Shown here piece by piece: positions 34,655-43,688 of a DNA stretch of 64,000 bases (its first letter is position 1; each line of letters opens with the position of its first letter). This DNA is from Calothrix sp. NIES-4101 (GTDB lineage Bacteria > Cyanobacteriota > Cyanobacteriia > Cyanobacteriales > Nostocaceae). The translations under genes were made by a program, and so were the position numbers. Below the pieces are notes generated by a model. The model saw nothing but the letters and a program-made list of their open reading frames with translations. It did not search any database and had not been told where the DNA came from. Where the stretch lies: contig AP018280.1 of assembly GCA_004296455.1 (NCBI GenBank), positions 6,064,794 to 6,128,793 on the forward strand. The letters are read 5' to 3'.

Positions 34655-35293
34655 ATGACAACAATGTTGAATAATTTAGAAAACGATTCCATATTTACAC
34701 CAGAACAAGTATTAGAAAATCGAGGTCGTGTAGCTATATTTATTGATGGCTCGAATTTATTTTATGCAGCATTACAACTCGGTATAGAAATAGACTACAC
34801 AAAATTACTTTGTCGGTTAACTGGTGGTTCTCGCCTGTTACGCGCTTTTTTCTATACAGGTGTTGATCGAACTAACGAAAAGCAGCAGGGTTTTTTGTTG
34901 TGGATGAGGCGTAATGGTTATCGTGTGATTGCCAAGGATTTAGTGCAGTTACCCGATGGTTCCAAAAAAGCCAATCTGGATGTGGAAATTGCTGTAGATA
35001 TGATGGCACTAGTAGATTCATATGATACCGCAGTCCTGGTCAGTGGAGATGGAGATTTAGCCTATGCAGTTAACTCAGTCAGCTACCGAGGTGTGCGTGT
35101 AGAAGTTGTGAGTTTGCGATCGATGACTAGTGATAGTTTGATTAATGTGAGCGATCGCTATATAGATTTAGAAGCCATCAAAGAAGATATTCAAAAAACA
35201 CCACGTCAAAGCTATCCCTATCGTCCACTATCGGGTATGGGTTTTTTGGAACAACCTGATATGGAAGGACATCTGGAAATCCCAGAATCGTGA
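34655..35293 (+). CDS. LabA-like NYN domain protein
   Basis: 212 aa; GAGGT lies just before the ATG. The NYN (PIN-like) fold is recognised by IFIDGSNLFYAALQ (first Asp and Asn), KKANLDVEIAVDMM and VLVSGDGDLAYAVN, placing the four acidic residues of a PIN-type metal site. NYN proteins are predicted RNases; the name LabA comes from a circadian output regulator of Synechococcus, but membership in the family does not prove a clock role. It lies 12 bases before the lptC reading frame on the same strand, so they may be cotranscribed. Confidence 0.9.
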   Translation: MTTMLNNLENDSIFTPEQVLENRGRVAIFIDGSNLFYAALQLGIEIDYTKLLCRLTGGSRLLRAFFYTGVDRTNEKQQGFLLWMRRNGYRVIAKDLVQLPDGSKKANLDVEIAVDMMALVDSYDTAVLVSGDGDLAYAVNSVSYRGVRVEVVSLRSMTSDSLINVSDRYIDLEAIKEDIQKTPRQSYPYRPLSGMGFLEQPDMEGHLEIPES

Positions 35294-35305
35294 TGCAAGA
35301 AGTAA

Positions 35306-35480
35306 TTGGAGATGGGGATGAGTAAGGAAACAGGACAGGGGGACATAGGGGTAGGGAGATGTAGGGAAATGGGGAGAGATATGGAAAATCAAATTTTCTC
35401 CCCCTCTCCACTCGAATTTCCCCAATGGGGGCAACCCCCACAAGCAAGTGGTTCCCCTGTCACCCTCCCTGCTTCTGGTC
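35306..35480 (+). repeat. G-tract / C-tract repeat at the 5' end of lptC
   Basis: Purine-rich GGGGGACATAGGGGTAGGG and GGAAATGGGGAGAGATATGG are followed by pyrimidine-rich TTTTCTCCCCCTCTCCACTC. Both the composition and the GGAAAT..GATAT order match the palindromic family at 36632 and 43586. Confidence 0.6.
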
Positions 35481-36631
35481 TTCTCTCCCCTGTGCGTCTA
35501 CTTGTGACCATTTTGTTGACAATAGGATTATTTGCTTGCAGCAGTCCTGGTAACAAAGCTCAACCCAAAAATAAACCCACCGAACAAGCATCTGATAGCA
35601 AATTAACCGTATTTGGTGGTTCTTTCGATGCAATTGACGAGGCGGGAAAATTACTTTGGCGAGTCGATGCCAAACAAGCAAAGTACATCAAAGAAAAAGA
35701 AATTGGTCAAGCCGAAAATCCCTATGGTGAGCTTTTTCAGGATGGAAAAGTAGTTTATAAAGTCACCGCAGATAAAGCAGATATTGAGCAAAATGACAAG
35801 AAATTGGTTCTGATTCTCCGAGGTCAGATAGTGGCAACAGACCCAGTCAACGGGGTTGTATTACGGGGAAATGAATTAGAATGGCGACCCAAAGAGGATT
35901 TATTAATTGTTCGCAACAAACTGACTGGTAAACATAAGCAACTAGACGCAGTGGCTCAGGAAGCAAGGGTAAAAACCCGCGAACAACGAGTAGACTTTTT
36001 TGGTGGGGTGATTGCAAATTCCCTGGAGCCACCATTTCAGGTGCGAACCGAGCACTTAATTTGGCAGGTAAAACAAGAGAAATTAATTGGCGATCGCCCT
36101 TTGCAATTTTTTCGCTCTAAAAATAATCAAATTACTGACAGGGGTAAGGGTGACGCTGCGGATATCGATTTAAAAACAAAAATAGTCACCATTACTAAAA
36201 ATGCCCAAATCGAACTTGCAGACCCACGAATGCAAATCGTCAGTAACTCAATGGCATGGAATCTCAAAACAGAAATTGTCACCACCAAAACACCAATTCG
36301 CATCTTGCATCTCACTGAAAACATCTTGGTGACAGCCAACCAAGGAGAACTGAGAATACCACAAAACACAGTATATTTACAGGGAAAAGTTAATGCGATC
36401 GGGAAACGTCGTCAAGCAATTCGGTCAGATAAATTAACTTGGTATTTAAATAACCAACAAGTGGAAGCCCAAGGGAATGTAGTTTATCAACAAGCCGAAC
36501 CATCCCTAACATTTACTGGTGAAACTGCCACAGGCAATATTCAGCAAGAGAAAATAGTTGTCAAAAGTGGTGGTAGTGGACAGAGAGTAATTACCAATAT
36601 TGTGCCATCGGAACCAAAGAGTGGGGAGTGA
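35381..36631 (+). CDS. lptC: LptC-like LPS export lipoprotein
   Basis: About 416 aa from ATG 35381, which has GGGGAG before it; the frame is open back to 35306, and a GTG at 35492 would start directly at the signal peptide. The segment RLLVTILLTIGLFACSS is a lipoprotein signal with lipobox cysteine. After it come repeated beta-strand units of the LptC/OstA fold (FGGSFDAIDEAGKLLWRVDA, GVVLRGNELEW, LRIPQNTVYLQGKV). This suits the periplasmic bridge that takes lipopolysaccharide from the LptBFG transporter. The DNA before the signal peptide is a G-tract/C-tract repeat, so the true N-terminus is uncertain; an LptF/G gene lies at the end of the window. Confidence 0.83.
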   Translation: MENQIFSPSPLEFPQWGQPPQASGSPVTLPASGLLSPVRLLVTILLTIGLFACSSPGNKAQPKNKPTEQASDSKLTVFGGSFDAIDEAGKLLWRVDAKQAKYIKEKEIGQAENPYGELFQDGKVVYKVTADKADIEQNDKKLVLILRGQIVATDPVNGVVLRGNELEWRPKEDLLIVRNKLTGKHKQLDAVAQEARVKTREQRVDFFGGVIANSLEPPFQVRTEHLIWQVKQEKLIGDRPLQFFRSKNNQITDRGKGDAADIDLKTKIVTITKNAQIELADPRMQIVSNSMAWNLKTEIVTTKTPIRILHLTENILVTANQGELRIPQNTVYLQGKVNAIGKRRQAIRSDKLTWYLNNQQVEAQGNVVYQQAEPSLTFTGETATGNIQQEKIVVKSGGSGQRVITNIVPSEPKSGE

Positions 36632-36741
36632 TGGGAGATAGGGGAGATAGGGGAGATGGGGAGATGGGGAGATGGGAAATCAAAAAAAACTTCAATATCT
36701 CCTTGTCCTCGCGTCTCCTTGTCCCCGCGTCCCCTTCCCTA
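36632..36741. repeat. G-tract/C-tract palindromic repeat, intergenic copy 1
   Basis: Between convergent lptC and the PBP4 gene. Several GGGGAGAT units lead into GGGAAATC, a core ACTTCAATATCT and then CTCGCGTCTCCTTGTCCCCG. Its reverse complement shares the core GGACAAGGAGATATTGAAGT with the intergenic copy at 43586-43680. Confidence 0.8.
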
Positions 36742-38061
36742 TCACCTAAAGACGACTTCATTCCGATCGCCAGCACCGAGACTAGGTAAATTTTTAATAC
36801 CAGAGTGAGGTGCGATCGCAGTGGGGACGGTTTGGGGTAATTGTAATTGCTTGACCAGATTTTGTAAGAGTTTATCTTGCTCTTGACGGAATGAGGAAAC
36901 AAACGGGCCTCGATTAATGATGGTAAACCAAACCAAACCGCGATCGCGTGTGGGTACAACCCCAGCTAGAGCACTAACATCCCGCAGGGTTCCTGTTTTC
37001 ATCACAGTTGCATTTGGCAAATGACGCGAATGCATAGTCCCACGATGATCTATCCCGGAAGTGGGGAATAAATCTGCTATTGTCATCCCATTCACAACCG
37101 CTTCACGCTGTAAAACCATCAACATTGAACAGACAGCACGGGGAGAAATACGATTGTCAACTCCCAAACCGGAACCATTAATTAATTGAATTTCGGATTC
37201 GGGCACTCGTGCTAATTTTGCCGCAGTTGCTTGGACAACAGTATGCCCTCCTACAGCCTCAGCTAGCATTTCCGCCATGTCGTTATTGCTAAACACATTC
37301 ATCTCGTTAATCAACTGTTTCAGGGGTAACGAGCGATGTCTCACAAGTAGGGTGGTTGAGGCAACTGGTTCTGTTGCTAATATGACTCGACCTGCAATTT
37401 TCAACTGCGGCTTCGGCGTGCCTTTGGGCATGAGCGAGTAATGTAGGGTGATATCCCGCGACCAAGTAGTGTAGTTAAGGGTTTTTTTAAAAAATTCACC
37501 TGCAAGGGTGGGATTGCGTTGGAAATTCATGGCAAAATTACCAACCACAATTAAATTACCCTTAACCTCTTTAATCCCCATTTTGTGCAGGGTATTAGCA
37601 AGTGCGATCGCCTCTTGAACCACAAATAATGGATCGCCACCACCAGTAATTACCAAGTCGCCCTGCAATACGCCATTTTGAATTGCTCCCTTAGCGCTAA
37701 TCAAAGTCTCAAATTGGTGTTCTCCCCCCAACATTTTTAGGGACACCAGCGAGGTGGCAATTTTGGTCAACGAAGCGGCAGGCATCGGTTTTGTACCTTC
37801 ATGATTGGCCATGAGAATTGGGCCTGACTGTATCCAAATCCCCTGGCTGGCGATCGTATTTCCCGCCACTAGTTTCCCTGTGACTAAGTCCTGAAAATAC
37901 TGTTCAACCGTTTTGGCTCCTGCTGGGTTTGGATCGGGTGCAACAACTAACCCGGGACTCGTTTGCCAAGCTAACGCTTCCAAGGCATCTAAAGGTTTAA
38001 CTTGTACCCCAGCCATGTCTAGCCAAAGTGAAAACAAGCCAGACCCAAACAATTCCAGCAT
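36742..38061 (-). CDS. dacB: D-alanyl-D-alanine carboxypeptidase/endopeptidase (PBP4, S13)
   Basis: 439 aa. The three penicillin-binding motifs are present: SLTK (PAASLTKIATSL, about residue 92), SNN (NVFSNNDMAEMLAEA) and KTG (VMKTGTLRDVSALAG). A large domain inserted between SxxK and SxN is typical of the S13 family. The N-terminus (MLELFGSGLFSLWLDMAG) is only moderately hydrophobic and not a classical signal peptide, so the route to the periplasm is unclear. It trims or cleaves D-Ala cross-bridges in peptidoglycan. It is convergent with lptC, the spacer being wholly occupied by repeat DNA. Confidence 0.92.
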   Translation of the reverse strand: MLELFGSGLFSLWLDMAGVQVKPLDALEALAWQTSPGLVVAPDPNPAGAKTVEQYFQDLVTGKLVAGNTIASQGIWIQSGPILMANHEGTKPMPAASLTKIATSLVSLKMLGGEHQFETLISAKGAIQNGVLQGDLVITGGGDPLFVVQEAIALANTLHKMGIKEVKGNLIVVGNFAMNFQRNPTLAGEFFKKTLNYTTWSRDITLHYSLMPKGTPKPQLKIAGRVILATEPVASTTLLVRHRSLPLKQLINEMNVFSNNDMAEMLAEAVGGHTVVQATAAKLARVPESEIQLINGSGLGVDNRISPRAVCSMLMVLQREAVVNGMTIADLFPTSGIDHRGTMHSRHLPNATVMKTGTLRDVSALAGVVPTRDRGLVWFTIINRGPFVSSFRQEQDKLLQNLVKQLQLPQTVPTAIAPHSGIKNLPSLGAGDRNEVVFR

Positions 38062-38565
38062 TCTTTAGTCCTCGATAAGGATATTTTTGTTAACTTTCTG
38101 TGGTGTTATCCAGTCTTCTGCGATTTTTCAGACTGAGTAATCATAGTAACTGGTGTTTTTTCGCTGCGGAAGTGGGTTCTGACACAATATGATGAATCAT
38201 TACCAGATATTTGCAAGATGAGAAGTGACTGGTTTCAAAAAATTGTGTTAAGTGCCACCCATCCAAAATGGTTTTTCGACACAAATCACTTTTTGCAAAA
38301 CCATTAATGCACGCAATGAGTATTTTGTCTACTCTTTTCTGTAACTATTTGCCAACATCTGGAAAATTTATGGTCATCTTTTCCGAAAAACTCAATTCTT
38401 GGATATCCCCGCATCTTGCCGACTTCCTCTTATCTCTTACTCATCCCCTTGTTTGAATTGTCAATAATTGTTAACGTAGTTACATGTAATGAGAGAACCC
38501 AGAAGCATACTTCTTTGAGTAAAGGCATCTGGTAAAATTTGTAAGGTTTCTAAAAGCTTTAAGCA
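38062..38565. other. plsX upstream region, no gene seen
   Basis: About 500 bases between divergent genes. Short frames occur but none has a plausible composition or ribosome-binding site. No repeat family is recognised. Confidence 0.4.
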
Positions 38566-39591
38566 ATGGGATCGACTTGCGTGAGGATCGCAATTGACGC
38601 AATGGGAGGGGACTTAGCACCCGGTGAAATCGTGACTGGCGCTCTGCGAGCACGAGAAGAACTTGGTGTGGAAATACTATTGGTAGGTGACCCCCAACAA
38701 ATTGAATCTGTTCTGCCGCCAAATACCAATATGGCGGAGGTTGAGATTGTTCCTTCCGAGGGAGCAGTCGAAATGGAGGAGGAACCGTTAACTGCGGTGA
38801 GGCGCAAGCCTAAGTCCTCCATTAATGTGGCGATGGATTTAGTCAAGCAAAAACGGGCAGATGCAGTATTTTCGGCGGGACACTCCGGAGCTGCTATGGC
38901 ATCGGCTTTGTTGCGCTTAGGTAGACTGCCAGGTATTGACCGTCCGGCAATTGGTGCGGTATTTCCCACAATGGTTGCCAGCAAACAAGTTCTCATACTT
39001 GATGTTGGTGCTAATGTTGACTGCCGTCCCAAGTTTCTAGAGCAGTTTGCCGTCATGGGTTCTGTTTATAGTCAGTACGTACTGGGCGTAAACGAACCCA
39101 AGGTTGGTTTATTAAATATAGGTGAAGAAGACTGCAAAGGTAACGATGCCGCAGTCCGTACCCACCAAATGCTACGGGAAAATCATCAAATCACTTTTAC
39201 TGGCAACGCTGAAGGGCGTGATGTCCTCTCTGGTGATTTTGATGTCATTGTCTGTGACGGCTTTGTCGGTAATGTTTTACTGAAATTTGCAGAAGCTGTC
39301 GGAGAAGTAATGTTGCAAATTATCCGCGAGGAATTGCCTCAAGGTTTGCAAGGTCAAATCGGCTGTGCAATCTTGAAACCAAATCTGAAGCGCATTAAGC
39401 AACGTATGGATCATGCAGAACACGGCGGAGCTTTACTTTTAGGCGTAGACGGAATTTGTATCATCGGTCATGGTAGCTCCCAAGCCCCTTCGGTCTTTAA
39501 TGCGATTCGGATGGCAAAAGAAGCTGTGGATAACCAGGTGTTACAACGAATTCAGTCTCAATATCAAAGCCTACAACACGAAGGTAGTTAA
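38566..39591 (+). CDS. plsX: Phosphate acyltransferase PlsX
   Basis: 341 aa, ATG at 38566. PlsX landmarks are RIAIDAMGGDLAPGEIVTGA at the N-terminus, VFSAGHSGAAMASAL, DVGANVDCRP and VCDGFVGNVLLKFAE, with a C-terminal HAEHGGALLLGVDGICIIGHG. It converts acyl-ACP and phosphate to acyl-phosphate for phospholipid synthesis. It opens a fatty-acid cluster with fabH and fabD, the same order found in other cyanobacteria and bacteria. The fabH spacer is filled with palindromic repeats. Confidence 0.96.
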   Translation: MGSTCVRIAIDAMGGDLAPGEIVTGALRAREELGVEILLVGDPQQIESVLPPNTNMAEVEIVPSEGAVEMEEEPLTAVRRKPKSSINVAMDLVKQKRADAVFSAGHSGAAMASALLRLGRLPGIDRPAIGAVFPTMVASKQVLILDVGANVDCRPKFLEQFAVMGSVYSQYVLGVNEPKVGLLNIGEEDCKGNDAAVRTHQMLRENHQITFTGNAEGRDVLSGDFDVIVCDGFVGNVLLKFAEAVGEVMLQIIREELPQGLQGQIGCAILKPNLKRIKQRMDHAEHGGALLLGVDGICIIGHGSSQAPSVFNAIRMAKEAVDNQVLQRIQSQYQSLQHEGS

Positions 39592-39825
39592 GGAGTGCTG
39601 AGTGCTGAGTATTGTAGGCGCTTTGCCTTCTCGTAAAGTGTACTGTAGAAGCACTGCTTGGGCTTGCCAAAGTCTTGGCTGTGTTTTCAGTACTGAGTCC
39701 TGGGTGCTGGGTGCTGGGTGCTGAGTCGTAGGTGTTGGGTAAAATAACAACTAAATAATTAAGTGCTTTGACTAAAAGAATCTTAATTTGAATACTCAGC
39801 ACTCACAACTCAAAACTCAGTACTA
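39592..39825. repeat. Inverted heptamer-like repeats between plsX and fabH
   Basis: GTGCTGA units at 39594-39608 and GTGCTGG units at about 39700-39724 form G/T arms. ACTCAGCACTCAC with ACTCAAAACTCAGTACT at about 39793-39823 forms the complementary arm. The stretches can pair into a long imperfect stem across the spacer. Confidence 0.7.
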
Positions 39826-39852
39826 TTTCGCCGATCGCGTGGGAGAGTAGGA

Positions 39853-40848
39853 GTGCAACAAAATACAGGAATAGCAATTACAGGAAGTGGTTCGGCTGTG
39901 CCTGCTGCTTGTTTGGAAAATCAGGCAATGACGGCACTTGTCGATACATCTGACGAGTGGATCACTACACGAACAGGGATTAAAAACCGACGAATTACAT
40001 CGGAGCGTGAGTCACTAAGTAGTCTAGCTGCCGCAGCCAGTCTTAAAGCGATCGCTATGGCTGGGATTACCGCTCAGGATATCGATTTAATCTTATTGAC
40101 AACCTCTACCCCTGACGATTTGTTTGGTAGTGCATGTCAAGTTCAAGCAGCATTAGGGGCAAATCATGCTGTTGCTTTTGACTTAACTGCTGCTTGTTCG
40201 GGGTTTTTGTTTGGCATGGTGACAGCTGCCCAGTATATCCGCACGGGAGTATACCAAAATGTACTTTTAATTGGGGCGGATATTCTCTCCCGATGGGTCG
40301 ATTGGGGCGATCGCACAACTTGTGTATTATTTGGTGATGGCGCAGGGGCTGTAGTCATGCAGGCTTCTGCCAGCGACAAATTACTGGGATTTGAACTCAA
40401 AAGCGATGGTACGCAAAATCATTTCCTTAACCTCGCTTATGTCCCTAATACCCAAAAACTAGCCCCAGGTATCACCGTCAGCAAAGGTGGTTATCAAGCA
40501 ATTACTATGAACGGGAAAGAGGTTTATCGATTCGCTGTTCAAAAAGTACCTGAAGTCATTGATAAAGCTTTATTTCGCGCTCACCTCAGCGCCGAAGATA
40601 TCGATTGGTTGCTCTTGCACCAAGCAAACCAACGCATTCTTGATGCTGTTGCCCAGCGTTTGCATGTACCCAAAGATAAAGTCATTAGCAATCTTGCTAA
40701 TTATGGCAATACTTCCGCAGCTTCTATACCCATCGCCCTCGACGAAGCCGTACGCTGTGGGAAAATCAAAGTAAATGATACGATCGCTGCCTCCGGATTT
40801 GGTGCCGGATTAACCTGGGGTGCAGCGATTTTTAAATGGGGCAAGTAA
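39853..40848 (+). CDS. fabH: 3-oxoacyl-ACP synthase III (KAS III)
   Basis: 331 aa, GTG start at 39853 with GGAG-type sequence just before. Catalytic triad residues are seen: Cys in DLTAACSGFLFGM (about 115), His in LLHQANQRILDAV (about 257) and Asn in NYGNTSAASIPIAL (about 287). The N-terminal DTSDEWITTRTGIKNRRI is characteristic. It condenses acetyl-CoA with malonyl-ACP to start fatty-acid elongation. It is second in the plsX-fabH-fabD cluster. Confidence 0.96.
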   Translation: MQQNTGIAITGSGSAVPAACLENQAMTALVDTSDEWITTRTGIKNRRITSERESLSSLAAAASLKAIAMAGITAQDIDLILLTTSTPDDLFGSACQVQAALGANHAVAFDLTAACSGFLFGMVTAAQYIRTGVYQNVLLIGADILSRWVDWGDRTTCVLFGDGAGAVVMQASASDKLLGFELKSDGTQNHFLNLAYVPNTQKLAPGITVSKGGYQAITMNGKEVYRFAVQKVPEVIDKALFRAHLSAEDIDWLLLHQANQRILDAVAQRLHVPKDKVISNLANYGNTSAASIPIALDEAVRCGKIKVNDTIAASGFGAGLTWGAAIFKWGK

Positions 40849-40984
40849 CAAGTTAGAGGTTAAGAATTAGGAGTGATAAATTCTGCTATCAACAGTCAAT
40901 GATCAGATTTTTCCCACTCTTATCTGCACCAGTATCTGAGTCCTTCAGGTTGTTGTAGTTATCCCCTGGTAACTGCCATATCAT

Positions 40985-41033
40985 CCATTCCTCATTCCTA
41001 ACTTCTAACTCCTTACTCCTGACTGCTTACTCC
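40985..41033 (+). repeat. Heptamer tandem repeat between fabH and fabD
   Basis: Seven successive 7-base units: CCATTCC, TCATTCC, TAACTTC, TAACTCC, TTACTCC, TGACTGC, TTACTCC. A complementary stretch, GTTAGAGGTTAAGAATTAGG, lies at 40851-40870, so the whole 200-base spacer may fold back. Confidence 0.75.
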
Positions 41034-41049
41034 TAATTTTTTTGAAGAG

Positions 41050-41931
41050 ATGACTAAAACCGCATGGGTGTTTCCCGGACAAGGTTCCCAGAGTTTGGGA
41101 ATGGGAAGTGATTTAATCGAGCTACCTTTATTTAAAGAAAAATTTGCTCAAGCTGAAGATATTTTGGGTTGGTCGGTAGTTGATATATGCCAAAATGACG
41201 AAGCAAAGTTATCGCGTACTCTCTACACACAACCGTGTTTATACGTGATTGAAAGTATTCTTGTTGACGCATTGTTGACAAAGAAAAAACCCGATTTAGT
41301 TGCTGGGCATAGTTTAGGTGAATATATAGCTCTGTATGCGGCTGGTGTATTTGCATGGTCAGATGGGTTGCGCTTAGTCAAACGCCGTGCTGAACTTATG
41401 GATAGTGCCGCCGGGGGAATGATGGCGGCTCTGATTGGATTTGATCAAGGACAACTGGAACAGATTCTAGCTGAAAACGCTGATGTTGTTTTGGCGAATG
41501 ACAATAGTTCGGCACAAGTAGTAATATCGGGCACTCCAGAAGCCGTCAAGGAAGTGATGGCCAAAGTCAAGGCAAAACGGGCGATTCCTCTAAATGTATC
41601 TGGAGCTTTCCATTCCCCATTTATGGCAGCCGCCGCCGCCGAATATGAAGATGTTTTAGCATCAGTAGAATTTCAGACTGCCAATGTACCAGTTTTATCA
41701 AATGTAGACCCAACACCGACGGTAGATGCGATCGCTCTCAAACAGCGTTTGATGCAACAAATGACTGGAAGTGTGCGCTGGCGAGAAATTTCGCAAGCAT
41801 TACCAGTCAATGGGATTGAAAAAGTCATAGAAATTGGTCCCGGTAATGTGTTGACGGGTTTAATCAAGCGGACTTGTGGCAATTTGCAGTTAGAGAATAT
41901 TCGTACTGCTGCGGAATTACCTGGTGAGTAG
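41050..41931 (+). CDS. fabD: Malonyl-CoA-ACP transacylase
   Basis: 293 aa. The acyltransferase motifs are VFPGQGSQSLGMG at the N-terminus, GHSLGEYIALYAAG with the nucleophilic serine (about 90), and a histidine in SGAFHSPFMAAAA (about 198). It transfers malonyl from CoA to ACP, supplying FabH and the elongation enzymes. It is third in the fatty-acid cluster, about 200 bases after fabH with a heptamer repeat in between. Confidence 0.96.
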   Translation: MTKTAWVFPGQGSQSLGMGSDLIELPLFKEKFAQAEDILGWSVVDICQNDEAKLSRTLYTQPCLYVIESILVDALLTKKKPDLVAGHSLGEYIALYAAGVFAWSDGLRLVKRRAELMDSAAGGMMAALIGFDQGQLEQILAENADVVLANDNSSAQVVISGTPEAVKEVMAKVKAKRAIPLNVSGAFHSPFMAAAAAEYEDVLASVEFQTANVPVLSNVDPTPTVDAIALKQRLMQQMTGSVRWREISQALPVNGIEKVIEIGPGNVLTGLIKRTCGNLQLENIRTAAELPGE

Positions 41932-42044
41932 AATTTGCTTTCGGGGACAAATTTGTGTATAAATGATTTTGCTTTTTTCCTTGCGTTAATTGCGGACGCT
42001 GGAATATAAACAATGAACTACACTAAACACAAAATCCAAGTAAG

Positions 42045-43400
42045 ATGACCTGTTTTGCTACCCTCACTCAGTTAGTCGAAGTTCTTGCAGCCAAAATCAC
42101 GAATGTATCCGATTTGTCTCTGTCATCCGTTTGTACTGGTATTCAAACAGATACAAGGAAACTACAGCCTGGTGAGGTGTTTTTAGCTTTACGTGGTGAA
42201 AATTTTGATGGACATGCATTTGTGGAAATGGCAATCGCTAAAGGAGCGCTAGCTGCGATTGTTGATTTTGCCTATGAAGATATGCAATTCCCCGTATTAC
42301 GGGTAGAAAACACCTTAGTCGCTTATCAACAACTGGGGCATTGGTGGCGCAATCTCTTTAATATTCCAGTGATTGGTGTCACCGGTTCGGTAGGGAAAAC
42401 GACAACAAAGGAGTTGATTGCAGCAGTTTTAGGCACTGCGGGGAAGGTTCATAAAACCCATGCGAATTTCAACAATGAAATTGGTGTACCCAAGACTTTG
42501 TTAGAAATTAACGAAGAGCATGATTTTGCCGTGGTGGAGATGGCAATGCGGGGCAGGGGACAAATCGCTGAACTCACACAAATTGCCTGTCCGAATATTG
42601 GGGTAATTACGAATGTAGGCACGGCTCACATTGAGTTACTGGGTTCGGAAGTAGCTATCGCCCAAGCTAAATGTGAACTGTTGGCGGAAATGCCTCAAGA
42701 TGGTGTCGCCATTCTCAATCATGACAACCCCTTATTAATGGAGATGGCGGCAAAAGTCTGGCAGGGAGAAGTGATTACCTACGGGTTGTCGGGTGGGAAT
42801 ATTCAAGGGAAATTAATCGATAATCACACCATTGAAGTGACGGGAATACGCTTGCCTTTACCATTGGCGGGACGACATAATGCCACAAATTACTTGGCAG
42901 CCTTGGCAGTGGCGAAAGTGCTAAATATCAACTGGTCATCATTACGGTCGGGTGTGACGGTGGATATGCCAGGAGGGCGATCGCAAAGAATTACATTAGC
43001 TAATGATGTCATAATATTAGATGAGACTTATAATGCTGCACCAGAAGCTATGCTAGCGGCATTAAATTTATTAGCAGAAACCCCAGGAACTCGCAGAATA
43101 GCGGTATTGGGGGCAATGAAAGAATTAGGCGAGCGATCGCAGCAACTGCATCAACGAGTCGGCGAAATGGTAAAAAGCTTGAATTTGGACGGTTTATTGG
43201 TGTTGGTTGACGGACAAGATGCCGAAGCAATCATTCAAAGTGCAGAGGGAATTCCATCTGAATGCTTCGCCAATCATGCTGATATGGTGGCGAGGTTAAG
43301 GAGTTATATTCAAGCTGGCGATAGGTTGCTTTTCAAAGCCGCCCACTCTGTCGGACTTGATCAAGTTGTGAACCAATTACGAGCAGAATTTACTCTGTAA
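42045..43400 (+). CDS. murF: UDP-N-acetylmuramoyl-tripeptide--D-Ala-D-Ala ligase
   Basis: 451 aa. Three-domain Mur ligase: N-terminal UDP-binding part (GIQTDTRKLQPGEVFLALRG), ATP P-loop GVTGSVGKTTTKELIAAVL (about residue 113), KTHANFNNEIGVPKTLL, and C-terminal GRSQRITL with DETYNAAPEAMLAAL. It adds D-Ala-D-Ala to the UDP-MurNAc-tripeptide, the last cytoplasmic step of peptidoglycan precursor synthesis. It follows fabD at 113 bases and may share its transcript, linking membrane and wall precursor supply. Confidence 0.96.
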   Translation: MTCFATLTQLVEVLAAKITNVSDLSLSSVCTGIQTDTRKLQPGEVFLALRGENFDGHAFVEMAIAKGALAAIVDFAYEDMQFPVLRVENTLVAYQQLGHWWRNLFNIPVIGVTGSVGKTTTKELIAAVLGTAGKVHKTHANFNNEIGVPKTLLEINEEHDFAVVEMAMRGRGQIAELTQIACPNIGVITNVGTAHIELLGSEVAIAQAKCELLAEMPQDGVAILNHDNPLLMEMAAKVWQGEVITYGLSGGNIQGKLIDNHTIEVTGIRLPLPLAGRHNATNYLAALAVAKVLNINWSSLRSGVTVDMPGGRSQRITLANDVIILDETYNAAPEAMLAALNLLAETPGTRRIAVLGAMKELGERSQQLHQRVGEMVKSLNLDGLLVLVDGQDAEAIIQSAEGIPSECFANHADMVARLRSYIQAGDRLLFKAAHSVGLDQVVNQLRAEFTL

Positions 43401-43585
43401 TGAGTTTGGGTATGATCCAAATTCTTCCATGAATCGCTCATTTTCGCTGAATTCAAACCATTTGGCAGTTCTTCTCTCCCATAAAACAAGTATGAATGAA
43501 TGAGAATTGCTTCAAATAGGCGATCGTGTGGTGTCAACCTGTAAAATCATAATATTAGAACCAAAAATCAGGAAGAAAAATAATG

Positions 43586-43680
43586 ATGGGACAATCGGGA
43601 CGTAGTGACGCGGGGACAAGGAGATATTGAAGTCTTGATTTCCCATCTTCCCCATCTTCCCCATCTCCCTCATCTCCCCT
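43586..43680. repeat. G-tract/C-tract palindromic repeat, intergenic copy 2
   Basis: GGGACGTAGTGACGCGGGGA leads to GGAGATATTGAAGTCTTGAT, then TTCCCATC and several TTCCCCATC units. It shares its core, in opposite orientation, with 36632-36741. It ends just before the ATG of the DUF1995 gene. Confidence 0.8.
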
Positions 43681-43688
43681 TTTAAATT

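Noticed and set aside
38268-38456. 62-codon frame upstream of plsX
   Set aside because: No ribosome-binding site, no family features, and it lies in an AT-rich spacer.
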